DNA of 64,000 nt from Egbenema bharatensis. Its GTDB lineage: Bacteria > Cyanobacteriota > Cyanobacteriia > Elainellales > Elainellaceae. Both the position numbers and the translations under genes were made by a program. Within the stretch, counting starts at the first letter, position 1. Every line of letters begins with the position of its first letter. The DNA lies in the NCBI RefSeq assembly GCF_048077055.1, contig NZ_CP182236.1, positions 744,001-808,000 on the forward strand. Reading direction: 5' to 3'. The notes under the pieces were generated by a model. That model saw nothing but the letters and a program-made list of their open reading frames with translations, had not been told where the DNA came from and did no database searches. Positions 1-9,063 of the stretch are shown piece by piece.

Positions 1-869
1 ATTGTCAAAGAAGAAAATCTGAAAGTACCAAAACCTCGTTTGTCACTCACAAAGCGTTAATCAAATGGAAGCGAAGGAATCAGCCTTTCAGAATTGCTCT
101 GATGAAAATGAAACAACCCTGCCTAGCCCCCCTTCAAAAGGGTAGGGTTGATTTGTTAGATAGAGAAAAAACTCAAGACCCGCATTTTTACGTTGCGCCT
201 ACTCTGATGCCTAACGGTGTTACAGGATTCAAGCAGTTTTTCTCTTCTTAAAGAATCTTCCCTACCCTTCAAAGGGGGGAACTAAACTCAAAGTCCCTCT
301 TTTGGGGATGCGAATTCAAAGTCCCCCTTTTGAAGGACGTTCGGCGACGCTCAGTCGAGCCGGGGATTTAGGGGGATCTATACTGTTTTGTTACTCACCA
401 CAAGGCTTTTAAAACACTCTCTCAGAACGATCGGGTTGATTTGTTTCGATCAAACCTTTGCCTGAGATATTCGATCGCATGGAAGAGATTCTGTGCGATC
501 TTTTTTAGTGAGGAGAGAGGGGTGAGGAGTGAGGAGGAGCCAGGAGTCAGGAGTCAGGAGAAGAGAAGTGAACGGGGGTTGCTGGTTGTTGGGATGTGGG
601 TAACTTTTGAGGGGATGAGGCGATCAGATTTTGCATGGAGGTGGGAATGGGTGGGGGCGATCGATTGTTTGGATTTTGGAATGAGTTTGGAGGGGCGATC
701 GATTGAGTTTGGGATATGGGATGAGATTGTAAATTTCACTGGTTTGGTTTGCCCGATGCATCACTGACCCACCCCTAACCCCTCCCAAGAGGGGAACATC
801 GGTTCAACCACTCATGATGCCAAAGCAGTTCCTCTTCAAATCCCCTCCTGGGAGGGGCTGGGGTGGGTA
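1..869. other. Non-coding, repeat-rich stretch
   Basis: No convincing gene is seen. The segment holds short dispersed sequences common in this genome: CCCTACCCTTCAAAGGGG-type blocks (about 120-330) and a GAGGAGTGAGGAG purine run (about 510-570). A long inverted repeat has arms at 767-780 and 850-868 (ACCCACCCC... and ...GGGGTGGGT). The open frame at 441-767 is low-complexity and Trp/Arg-rich, like translated repeats, so it is not called. Confidence 0.6.
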
Positions 870-996
870 GAATTCGCCATTGTAAGCAACTGTGTATCCC
901 TTTCTGAGCGGTCTAACCCGGAGATGACCGATCATTGCGGCTAATTGGATCAGCAAAAACACGGCGATCGCAGTATTTTCCCCCGACTCCGGCGGC

Positions 997-2587
997 GTAT
1001 CCGTACACAGGGTAAAGCAGAAAGAGTGAGCGATGTGAGGGTAAGTCTGCTAGGCTAAAACGCATGGAATCCCCGAATGCCTTTTTAAGCGAAATTTCAG
1101 CAGAGGACTGGGCCAACACACCGGAGAGTGTCAAGCAGTTGGTGCAGCGTCTATTGGAGCGTATTGAGGCATTAGAGGCAGGCCAGCAAGCGTTACAAGA
1201 GCAAATTCAGCGCAATTCCAAAAACTCCTCGCAACCGCCTTCGCAAGACCCTCCGAAGGGATTCAAGGCTACCCCGAAAAGAAAAGTGGGAAAGCGCGAG
1301 GCGGACAACCGGGACATCCGGGACATTCGCAGGAACTTTACCCGCCGGAACAATGTACGCGCATTGAGGATCACTACCCTGAGGTGTGTTGCGAATGTGG
1401 ACATCGCTTGAGAGGGAAAGATGCCAATCCGCAACGGTGTCAGATCGTAGATTTGCCACCGTTACAACCGATTGTTTTGGAACATCGCTTTCATGCGTTG
1501 GAGTGCCCCCAGTGTGGGGTAAGCAGCCGTGCCTATGATGGCGAGATTGTGGATGGTTGTCGCTATGGGGAAAGGCTGTGTGCATTAGTCGCACTGTTGA
1601 GTGGAGAGTATCGTCAAAGTCACCGGATGGTGGTGCGGCTGTTGAGTGAATTGTTTGAGATTCCCATCTCCGTGGGCAGTGTCGGACGCTTGCGGCAACA
1701 GATGAGTGAAGCGATTGAGCAACCCGTCGAAGCGGTTCATCGCTATGTGCAGCAGCAACCCGTTGTTGGGATAGATGAAACGAGTTTGCCTCAGGGTAAC
1801 GCCGATGGGAACAATGGCAAGGGGAAGCGAGGCTGGTTGTGGGTGATGGTAACCCCGTTGGTGTGCTATTTCCAGGTGGCGTTAAGCCGCTCTCAAGCCA
1901 CCGCTCAAAGCATCTTAGGAACTGATTTTGCTGGGATTGTCAACAGCGACCGCTACAGTGCTTACAACTGGTTAAACTTGCAATGGCGACAATTGTGTTG
2001 GGCGCATCTGAAACGCGATTTCACCAAAATTGCCGAACGGGGTGGGGTGAGCCAGACCTTGGGAGAGCAACTTCTCCAACAGCAAGAGAAATTATTTGAG
2101 TTATGGCATCGGGTGCGAGATGGAACCTTAGCACGCCCCCAATGGATAGAAGCCGTAGCACCCATTCGACAACGGGTGAAAGCACTGTTGGAAGAAGGAG
2201 CGGCTTACCCAATTGGGACCAGAGAAAAGACACCTTTGGCAAAGACGGTGCGAACCTGTCAGCAGTTACTCAAAGTAGAACCTGCTTTATGGTTATTCGT
2301 CACAACCGTTGGAGTAGAGCCAACCAATAATGCAGCAGAACAGGCGATTCGTCCAGCAGTGTTGTGGCGACGCTGTAGCTATGGCTCCCAAAGTGAGGCA
2401 GGCAGTTTGTTTGTCGGACGAATGATGACGGTTGTAGCAACGCTGCGGCGGCAAAATCGCCATGTCCTCGATTATCTCACCGATGCTTGCTATGCCAAGC
2501 GTCGGGGCTTGCCTGCCCCTTCTTTACTTCCGCTTCCCGACCTACAGCGATCCTCCTGACTACCTTGCTAACCCTGTGTACGGATAC
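997..2587 (+). mobile_element. IS66-family insertion sequence, copy 1 (with frameshifted transposase)
   Basis: The ends are inverted repeats beginning GTATCCGTACACAGGGT (997) and ending ACCCTGTGTACGGATAC (2587). They are flanked by a perfect 8-bp direct repeat CCGGCGGC (989-996 and 2588-2595), the duplication size expected for IS66-type elements. The element is 1591 bp, one base shorter than the copies at 21508 and 27389. It carries only a transposase gene, with no tnpA/tnpB accessory ORFs, as in ISBst12-like members of the family. Confidence 0.95.
1064..2559 (+). pseudogene. IS66-family transposase, frameshifted copy
   Basis: This is the same protein as the intact 498-aa copies at 21575 and 27417. 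A run of five A (after ACCCCG) is four A here at 1277-1280, so the first frame stops at 1411 and the remainder reads in another frame from about 1384. The catalytic region is otherwise intact: GIDETS, NSDRYSAYN and EPTNNAAEQAIRP carry the three acidic residues of the DDE triad. It is either an inactivated copy or a homopolymer sequencing error. A programmed shift is unlikely because the sister copies encode the protein in one frame. Confidence 0.9.
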
Positions 2588-2751
2588 CCGGCGGCACTTC
2601 AATCAATTCTCCATTAAATAATTCATAGCGTTTTTCAGTACCATCGTCATAGACCAGGTACTCCTCAAAGCTGTTGAATCTTGGCTTTGTTTGAGTCATC
2701 GCCCGGACTAAAATCCCTTGACTGTACGTTTATTTTATCGCTTAATTCCCC

Positions 2752-3320
2752 ATGCAACTCGATCGCTATACGCCTACCAACTACACCCCCAGCGCACCCT
2801 ACTGGAAGCAACTACTGTGGTATTTTATCGGCTCTCCCCTGGTGCAGAGCTATGGGTTGCCGATGTCGGGCTTCAAGGTGTGGGTGTTGCGATCCTTTGG
2901 AGCCACGATCGGCCAGAGTGTGCGAATTAAGCCAGGGGTGCGAGTGAAGTTTCCCTGGCGGTTAATCATTGGGGATTACGTCTGGCTGGGAGAAGATGCC
3001 TGGATTGATAATCTCGCTACCGTGACGATCGAGAGTCATGTTTGCATCTCTCAGGGAGTCTATCTATGTACTGGAAACCATGACTGGAGCGATCCGAATT
3101 TTAGTCTGATCATCGCTCCGATTCATATTGAAACTGGCAGTTGGTTAGCCGCCCGATCGGTAGTCGGGCAGGAGTTACGATCGGTTCAGGTGCTGTGTTA
3201 GGCTTGGGTAGCGTCACTGGGCGATCGCTCCAGCCCATGATGATCTACGCTGGAAATCCAGCCCAACCCCTTAAACCGCGATCGGTGAAATCTAATCCAA
3301 TCCAATCCCAAACCAATTAA
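2752..3320 (+). pseudogene. WcaF-like left-handed beta-helix acetyltransferase, frameshifted
   Basis: The first frame runs 2752-3201 and shows hexapeptide-repeat acyltransferase features: a WLGEDAWIDN turn and GVYLCTGNHDW with the family's catalytic-type His. It then derails after AARSVVG. Reading resumes in another frame as a typical hexapeptide tail (VTIGSGAVLGLGSVTG, then MIYAGNPAQPLKPRSV) to TAA at 3320. Restoring one G to the GGG at 3166-3168 joins both parts into an enzyme of about 190 residues. Such proteins O-acetylate colanic-acid-type or lipopolysaccharide sugars using acetyl-CoA. It may be an intact gene with a base lost in sequencing. Confidence 0.75.
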
Positions 3321-3324
3321 CCTA

Positions 3325-3402
3325 CACCTCTTGTGGGGTGGGCATCTTGCCCTCCGCCTTCCCTCTTCTCCTGTGGGGTGGGCATCTTGCCCGCCCAGTC
3401 CT
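3325..3402. repeat. REP-like palindromic repeats (two copies)
   Basis: Two copies of the dispersed palindrome containing TGTGGGGTGGGCATCTTGCC lie in tandem. The second has the full right arm GCCCGCCCAG; the first ends in an altered arm (GCCCTCCGCC). They sit in the 88-bp gap before the convergent DUF29 gene. Confidence 0.8.
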
Positions 3403-3408
3403 AAAAAA

Positions 3409-3849
3409 TTATTGCGGCCAATTCACTGGTTCCTCGAAGATCGCTGGCTCAGAAAAAGGACAAGATGAAGGCAGTTGCTTCGGATCGAGGGGCGTTTCTC
3501 GGTTGACTAAATCCAGCCCATCTTCATACCCTATATCGATCGCCTCATGTAGATAGGGCTTGAAGCTGGGATTTTCCTTCAGGTGACGTTGAATTTTTCG
3601 ACGTTGCTCTTGAATGGTTGCCGCCCAACTTTTAGAGCGGGCTTCGGGTTGATAGTGCCACTTGAGCAGATGTCCCAGTAATACCCCCAAGCGATGGCAA
3701 AGCTCCCGTCGTTCTTGCCGCCCCAAAGACTCAATCTCCTCGACCAGGTTTTCGATATCCAGTTCCCGAAACCGACCAGTACGCAGCAACTCAACCTGAT
3801 GCTGAGTCCAGGCGTAAAAATCTTGATCGTAGAGAGTGGTCGTTTGCAT
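3409..3849 (-). CDS. DUF29 family protein
   Basis: A 146-residue, mostly helical soluble protein. The opening YDQDFYAWTQHQVELLRTGR and the later LVEEIESLGRQERREL and HLLKWHYQPE are the signature blocks of DUF29 proteins, which are abundant in cyanobacteria and have no established function. The ATG at 3849 gives the usual family start. The gene is convergent with the acyltransferase remnant and lies just downstream of the rbgA-like gene on the same strand (33-bp gap). No signal peptide or membrane segment is seen. Confidence 0.85.
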   Translation of the reverse strand: MQTTTLYDQDFYAWTQHQVELLRTGRFRELDIENLVEEIESLGRQERRELCHRLGVLLGHLLKWHYQPEARSKSWAATIQEQRRKIQRHLKENPSFKPYLHEAIDIGYEDGLDLVNRETPLDPKQLPSSCPFSEPAIFEEPVNWPQ

Positions 3850-3882
3850 GGGAAACGCTATCCTGGTTCCACTTCCTTAATC

Positions 3883-4758
3883 CTACAATTCCTCTAAACC
3901 GATCGGCAATTCCAGGGGAATCGCTCCCAGCAAGCCCTTACGAAAATCATTCAAAAGCTGACGGGCCGATCGCTCCTTGTCGCCCTGATGTTTTTGTTCT
4001 GCCAGTGCTTCCACATAACTTTCCCCAGTCAGGGACATCGGATCCAGTTCATAGCGATGCTGTAGGGGAGAGTCTGGCAGCATTTCGGGTGCGGTGGATT
4101 GAATGTGTTTCAGGCGATCGACTAGGGCAGCGGCCACTCGCTGATTATCGTAGGCGGCTTCTCCAATGTCATCGCAGATGGCTAACAGTAAGGCAGCCTC
4201 TTGATCTTCCAGTCGAGACGGCAAAACACCGGGTGCATCCAGCAATTCAATCTGATCCGAAATCCGAATCCATCGCAGTTGCCGGGTCACCCCCGGACGA
4301 CGGGCACTCTCCACCACCCGCCGTTTCACCAGACGATTAATCAACGCCGACTTCCCCACATTGGGAAAACCAATCACCACTGCCCGCACCGGCCGGGGTA
4401 GCATCCCTCGATCGCGGCGACGCTGGTTCATTTTATTGCCTGCATCTTTCGTTGCTTGGGAAACGATCGAGACTCCTTTTCCCTGGTTGGCATCGGTGAA
4501 GTAGGGCTGTTCTCCCTGGGTTCTGAACCAGTCCACCCAGGCTTGCTGGGCGGCAGGCGGGATCATGTCCACTCGATTCAATACCAGCACTCGTCCCTTT
4601 GAGCCAATCCACTGCTCCACCTGGGGATGGCAGGTCGCCAGGGGAATCCGGGCATCCCGCACTTCCAGCACCACATCCACCTTTTTAAGTTGTTCCAGCA
4701 GTTGCTTTTCGGCTTTAGCGATGTGTCCGGGATACCACTGAATCGGAGGAGAAGTCAT
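3883..4758 (-). CDS. rbgA: Ribosome biogenesis GTPase YlqF/RbgA
   Basis: A circularly permuted GTPase of about 291 residues. The motif order is G4 (VLNRVDM), G1 P-loop (GFPNVGKSA), G3 (DAPG), which defines this family. The opening IQWYPGHIAKAEKQL is the conserved RbgA N-terminus, so the ATG at 4758 is chosen over the longer frame (to 4806), which would run into the upstream gene. RbgA-type GTPases assist late assembly of the 50S subunit. The start lies 6 bp from the stop of the caspase-like gene, so the two are probably co-transcribed. Confidence 0.93.
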   Translation of the reverse strand: MTSPPIQWYPGHIAKAEKQLLEQLKKVDVVLEVRDARIPLATCHPQVEQWIGSKGRVLVLNRVDMIPPAAQQAWVDWFRTQGEQPYFTDANQGKGVSIVSQATKDAGNKMNQRRRDRGMLPRPVRAVVIGFPNVGKSALINRLVKRRVVESARRPGVTRQLRWIRISDQIELLDAPGVLPSRLEDQEAALLLAICDDIGEAAYDNQRVAAALVDRLKHIQSTAPEMLPDSPLQHRYELDPMSLTGESYVEALAEQKHQGDKERSARQLLNDFRKGLLGAIPLELPIGLEEL

Positions 4759-4763
4759 AGGTT

Positions 4764-6686
4764 CTAAGGCGTTGGGGCAACATACAGCGACGGTAGATCT
4801 CGCCAAGCTTCGATCGCTTCCTGAGCCTCTGGATAAACCGGCGCATCGGAAGGAATCAGTTCAGCCACATAAACCGCTACATCATATTTTCCCTCGATCG
4901 CCCGATCATTGGCCAACTCAAATAAACGCTGACTCCATTGGGCAATGGCCGCCTGCCCTTGATTATAGACGGGAGCATCTGGCGGAATCAGCCGAACGGT
5001 GCGAATGGCAGTCCGGTAATTATCGGCAGCCACCGTAGAAGAAGAGTCATTGCGGCGATCGGCTCTGCCCTGGGCCATGTCAAATATCACCCGACTCCAG
5101 CGATCGACATATTCTTGCGCCTCGTCATAGTGGGGTTCGCCCGGTTGAATCAGCCGCGCCATCTCCAGTGCCGCCACAAAATCACTGGCCTGGTTTTCAT
5201 CGGTTAACTCACGGGTTTGGGTTAAAGTCACCTTGGCATCACTCAGCAATCCTTTATTGGTTTCATCCAGAACTTTCTGATAGTCCCCCCGCCGCTGGAG
5301 TCGAGGGACTTGCTCCAGGTATTGCTTGGCATCCTGAAATCGCCGCGATCGGGTCGCAATGTAAGCCGTTTCCAGGGGGGAACCGGGTTCCGCTTGAATG
5401 GCAGGTTGAGACGGTGCAGCAGATGGGGCTTCGGATTCTGTAGAACCTGCATCCTGACGGGCGGGGTTCAGCAGCAAAGCCGTATTAGCAGCAGGATCGG
5501 ATTGATTGGCATTGCGAATGATGACCCCGATCAGCAACACCGCTGCGATTATTCCACCCCAGGTCAGCAACCGTCGCCAAAATAGCCGATCGGAGATTTC
5601 CGGCTGTTCCTCTGGCGGGATGGGTTCAATACTGGGGGTCTGTACCGTCTCCTCTGGAAAAGGGTCTGCAAAAGAACTCAGCCTATTCCAGTCCGGCGAT
5701 CGCTGGGGAGAAGGCAGGGATTCCCCTGGCTCAGGTCGATCGGGGGCAAGCAGACTGTCTGAAGGGAAATCATCGAACTGGGTCGTGCGATCGGCAGAGA
5801 AAGATGGCATTGAGGGCAGCGGATCGGCTTCGGCAACCGACCGACGATCGGCCCGAGGATAGCCATACACCGGAATGAAGCGATCGGGGGTTTCGGCAAA
5901 GGTTTCTTCCCGTTCAACCGGGGGATTCATCTGACCCGCCGCAACAGGCAACGGTTCGGGCAGCATCAGTTGATGCTTTTTCTGGACAGGGAGAATCGCC
6001 ACGGGATTCTGCGGAGGCCGCCAGTGGTGTTCACTCAGTTGGGGCAGGCGATCGTCCAGATATTGGGCGATTTGTTCCAGCGTACGGCACTGCTCATAGC
6101 GCAACCCTTCCAGCAGGGCAGTGGTAAACAACCCTTGCCGCAGGGCCAGCGTTTCATGGGAAAACTGATCCGATCGACAGGATAGGATTACGGGAACCCG
6201 GTGTTCTCTGGCTAACTGAGCCGTTTGGTTGCCCATGCCTGCCCCTGCCATTCCCTGACTGCGATTCACATCCAGCAGCAGCACAACATTATCTGTTTTG
6301 GCCAAGCTCAAGGTGCTGAGAAGCCATTCCATCGAAATGCCAGAGGTCTCCACCGAGTTGGGATCGCCATCGATCGGCATCAGGTAATCCTTCCCATCCA
6401 CGCAGACCCCATAGCCGCTAAAGAAACACCACAGCACATCCCCCGGATGCAGCCTTTGACGGCAGGTGTGGGCAATACAAGCCTGAATACTATTGCGTTG
6501 GGGCAGGGTTTCAGTGCGGTTCATGCCAGCCCCAGAATCGGTCAGCAAAAAGCACTGTTGCGCTGGAAAGTCCGCATTTTTGATCAGCGTGTCTCGGAAC
6601 ACCTGGGCATCCCGTTGGGCATACATGAGCGGTTGAAAATGTTGATATTGATTTACGCCAATGGCGATCGCCCAGTAGTTTGCCAT
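4764..6686 (-). CDS. Caspase-like (orthocaspase) protein with Tyr/Asn in place of His/Cys
   Basis: A 640-residue protein. Residues 1 to about 230 form a caspase p20-type domain (AIAIGVNQYQHFQPLMYAQRDA). The segment that normally reads SGHG is SGYG (Tyr92), and the segment that normally carries the Cys after Asp is LLLDVNRSQG (Asn141), so both catalytic residues are replaced. A proline- and acid-rich linker follows, then one membrane segment at about 375-395 (GGIIAAVLLIGVIIRN). The C-terminal helical part has repeated units built on LIPPDAPVYNQGQAAI and LIPSDAPVYPEAQEAI. Substituted 'YN' or 'YS' orthocaspases are known in cyanobacteria and are presumed non-proteolytic scaffolds. It lies directly upstream of rbgA. 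Confidence 0.88.
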   Translation of the reverse strand: MANYWAIAIGVNQYQHFQPLMYAQRDAQVFRDTLIKNADFPAQQCFLLTDSGAGMNRTETLPQRNSIQACIAHTCRQRLHPGDVLWCFFSGYGVCVDGKDYLMPIDGDPNSVETSGISMEWLLSTLSLAKTDNVVLLLDVNRSQGMAGAGMGNQTAQLAREHRVPVILSCRSDQFSHETLALRQGLFTTALLEGLRYEQCRTLEQIAQYLDDRLPQLSEHHWRPPQNPVAILPVQKKHQLMLPEPLPVAAGQMNPPVEREETFAETPDRFIPVYGYPRADRRSVAEADPLPSMPSFSADRTTQFDDFPSDSLLAPDRPEPGESLPSPQRSPDWNRLSSFADPFPEETVQTPSIEPIPPEEQPEISDRLFWRRLLTWGGIIAAVLLIGVIIRNANQSDPAANTALLLNPARQDAGSTESEAPSAAPSQPAIQAEPGSPLETAYIATRSRRFQDAKQYLEQVPRLQRRGDYQKVLDETNKGLLSDAKVTLTQTRELTDENQASDFVAALEMARLIQPGEPHYDEAQEYVDRWSRVIFDMAQGRADRRNDSSSTVAADNYRTAIRTVRLIPPDAPVYNQGQAAIAQWSQRLFELANDRAIEGKYDVAVYVAELIPSDAPVYPEAQEAIEAWRDLPSLYVAPTP

Positions 6687-6908
6687 GACAAGTACCGTTT
6701 GAGAAACTGATAGGGGTCTATTAACAATAACGTAGAACCAGAAGGGGACAACTCATTTTTTCGTGAAAACATAAAATTCATCATTCAATTCAAATCTACT
6801 CGACTTGAAGGTCGATCCCCACGATAGAATTGCTGTATTCTTCTCCTCAGTAATCTGGCCTAAATTTGGCCTCAATATTTTGGCTGCTCTTAAGTTTGCA
6901 AGGTAGGT

Positions 6909-7325
6909 TTGATGATGAATCGATCGATCGTCCCCTGGAAAATGGCTCTCTCTCAGATTTTGCCAATTCTGGGAATCACCTTCAGCATTGTGGCGATCGA
7001 TGCAGTCACGTCGAATTCGATCGGGCAAGCCCATACCGATGAGCAAACGGTTTCCGTTCAGTGGGATGCAGATGAAACCTACGAAGGGCTAACTCGGCGG
7101 GCTGAAATGGCGGCCCGTACCGCAGCCCAGCAAAGCTTTGAACGCGATATTTTGATCACGAATGTGGCGATTCTGGTTCTGGGTGAAAATGGTTCGTCCG
7201 TCGTACCGATTTTAAGATTGCAGGTCAACCGCACCGACTGGCGGAGCCGTCCCGATCCCCAGATCTGGTCTACTTACTTTGGCAGTTCCAGAATGTTACT
7301 GGAGCTAGGTGGAATGCAGGAATAG
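6909..7325 (+). CDS. Hypothetical secreted or membrane-anchored cyanobacterial protein
   Basis: A 138-residue protein starting with two or three alternative Met codons (6909, 6912, 6915). A hydrophobic segment near the N-terminus (ALSQILPILGITFSIVAIDAV) looks like a signal peptide or anchor. The mature part (ILITNVAILVLGENG, VPILRLQVNRTDW) has a beta-rich look. I do not recognise a family with known function. The gene is divergent from the caspase-like gene across a 222-bp gap that should hold both promoters. Confidence 0.65.
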   Translation: MMMNRSIVPWKMALSQILPILGITFSIVAIDAVTSNSIGQAHTDEQTVSVQWDADETYEGLTRRAEMAARTAAQQSFERDILITNVAILVLGENGSSVVPILRLQVNRTDWRSRPDPQIWSTYFGSSRMLLELGGMQE

Positions 7326-7561
7326 GGCTGGTTTCGCCTGCTTTCTGCTGGAATTCCCGATTTCTGAATTGATCGATTTCCGTAACGCAGGCATCTTGCC
7401 TGCCAGTGAACAAGCCGTCATGCAAATGCAAAAGTGGGATACACTTTCTGGTTGAGCCACCCGCTTGCTGGTCTGTAATGGCGACTGCTCAGGGATGGTT
7501 GTGGGTAACGATGGGCAGAAAAGGAATTAATCACGCAGGTGTCAGCAATTTATGCAAGCCC

Positions 7562-8239
7562 TCAATACGCCCCCGATCGCCGGATGAGAATCATCAGCGT
7601 TTTCCAGAGAATCACCAGATCATAGAACGGAGTCCAGCGATGCTGATAGCGCAGATCCAGATTCACGATCTCCTCAAAGTCTTTAACAGACGATCGCCCA
7701 TTCACCTGCCATTCTCCGGTCATTCCAGGTTTAACGTTCAGCCGCTTCCAGTGGTGTTGCTGATACTGACAAACCTCATCGTGAGTCGGCGGGCGCGTTC
7801 CCACCAGGCTCATATCTCCCCGCAGCACATTCCAGAATTGGGGAAATTCATCCAGGCTGGTCTTCCGCAGGAATCGCCCGATCTGCGTCACCCTCGGATC
7901 ATTTTGGTTTTTAAACACCAACCCCTTTGATTCATTGGGAATTAAAGCCTTCAGTTCATCAGCATTCTGTACCATTGAGCGAAACTTTCGCATGGTGAAC
8001 TGCCGTCCGCGCAAGCCGTAGCGTTCCTGGGCATAGAGAATCGGCCCAGGACTATCTAACCGAATCAAAATGGCGATCGGGATGAAAATAATTGAGAGTA
8101 TCAGCAGCCCCACAATAGCTCCCAAAATATCAATGCACCGTTTGAACACGGACATCGTAGATGGGTGCGGAGCTTCGGCAATTGCAGGAGAGGAGGTAGT
8201 CTCTGAACTCATTGGCTCAGTAATAAAATAATTAAGCAT
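7562..8239 (-). CDS. Bacterial sugar transferase (undecaprenyl-phosphate sugar phosphotransferase type)
   Basis: From the ATG at 8239 this is about 225 residues; an ATG at 8212 is an alternative. It has one N-terminal membrane segment (CIDILGAIVGLLILSIIFIP). The catalytic core follows: RLDSPGPILYAQERYG, TMRKFRSM, KTSLDEFPQFWNVLRGDMS, VGTRPP, VKPGMTGEWQVNGRS. This is the WbaP/PglC-like monotopic phosphoglycosyl transferase core, which moves a sugar-1-phosphate from a UDP-sugar to undecaprenyl phosphate to start exopolysaccharide or O-antigen synthesis. It stands alone here, with no polysaccharide operon around it. Confidence 0.9.
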   Translation of the reverse strand: MLNYFITEPMSSETTSSPAIAEAPHPSTMSVFKRCIDILGAIVGLLILSIIFIPIAILIRLDSPGPILYAQERYGLRGRQFTMRKFRSMVQNADELKALIPNESKGLVFKNQNDPRVTQIGRFLRKTSLDEFPQFWNVLRGDMSLVGTRPPTHDEVCQYQQHHWKRLNVKPGMTGEWQVNGRSSVKDFEEIVNLDLRYQHRWTPFYDLVILWKTLMILIRRSGAY

Positions 8240-8326
8240 TGTACTGAAAGCTACACGATATGACAGGGATACACTTAAGTGGTAATACTGAAGCTCTCTC
8301 TTGAGACTATAAACCGTCCCAGTCAA

Positions 8327-9063
8327 AGAGCACTAAGGGGATCAGATAAGGTTTGCAAAAACTTCGCAATTCAGGCGAAACCGCCCTGCAACTTCATCAT
8401 TTCTTTAACAAAACGGTGAATGCGTAGTTCAATGATCCGGGATAGGCAGAAGGGAATACATCTACCTTCCGTAAGCTTTTGGTTAGATGCTAACGAATAT
8501 CAGGCAGAATCATGGTTCCAATAGAGACAGTGAAGGTTCTATTGGGTACAGATCTGAATCAGAATCGGATGCCCTAAACAGGGGAACGTGGCGAGAAATG
8601 GGTTGTTTCGCAGCGATGCAACAAACTCACTACAGCAAACTCACTACAGATGCAGCATACTTCCATATTGTTAAATTCGCTCCTTCGCTCCGGAAAAATT
8701 TGCACGCCAATCTTTAAAATTTCCTTTAGTGTGGATTGAATTAGATCAGCCATTTAACCGGACTCCCTTAACCCCAAACCTAGAGAGGCAGACCGATCGC
8801 AGTCCCTAGAGCTGGAAAATACCAGTTCCAGCTACGCAATTTCTGGAGTAACCCAGCTAACATACAGGAGTTTTTCCCTAAATCCCTCTCAAGGAGGAGG
8901 CATTCAAAACCCTTTGGCTATCCTTTATACCAGCCATACCGATCGCAGGAAAAGCAGATGGGCGGATTGTAGCGATCGATTCGGATCATGCCAGAGCAGC
9001 GTTGAGATGCCAGAAAGCATGGCAGGATAGAAAAGCTGAAAGCCCCTGTCCAGCAGGTTCACT
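8327..9063. other. Intergenic region upstream of cobN
   Basis: About 740 bp without a supportable gene. I looked for a cobalamin riboswitch, which often precedes cobN-type genes, and saw no recognisable B12 box. Two small frames (8487-8717 and 8925-9125) lack family features and are not called. Confidence 0.5.

Larger units (their letters stand above)
870..2699 (-). pseudogene. Uma2-family endonuclease, N-terminal part, split by IS66 copy 1
   Basis: Read on the minus strand from ATG at 2699, the protein begins MTQTKPRFNSFEEYLVYDDG and continues with the Uma2-like RYELFNGELIEVPP. It runs into the IS at 2588. After the IS and one copy of the 8-bp duplication are removed, the same frame resumes at 988 (ESGENTAIAVFLLIQLAAM, then IGHLRVRPLRKGY) and dissolves into intergenic repeat near 870. 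Uma2 proteins are small PD-(D/E)XK-fold putative nucleases, very numerous in cyanobacteria; the catalytic half is absent here. The gene was therefore probably already truncated by repeat sequence before, or as well as, being hit by the IS. The Uma2 call rests on the N-terminal pattern only. Confidence 0.7.

Noticed and set aside
441..767. 108-codon open frame
   Set aside because: Composed of translated purine-rich repeats (EERGVRSEEEPGVRSQEK), with no family features.
6225..6710. 161-codon frame opposite the caspase-like gene
   Set aside because: A shadow of the well-supported caspase domain on the other strand.
8880..9063. Cobalamin riboswitch upstream of cobN
   Set aside because: I searched for the B12-box and found no acceptable match on the coding strand.
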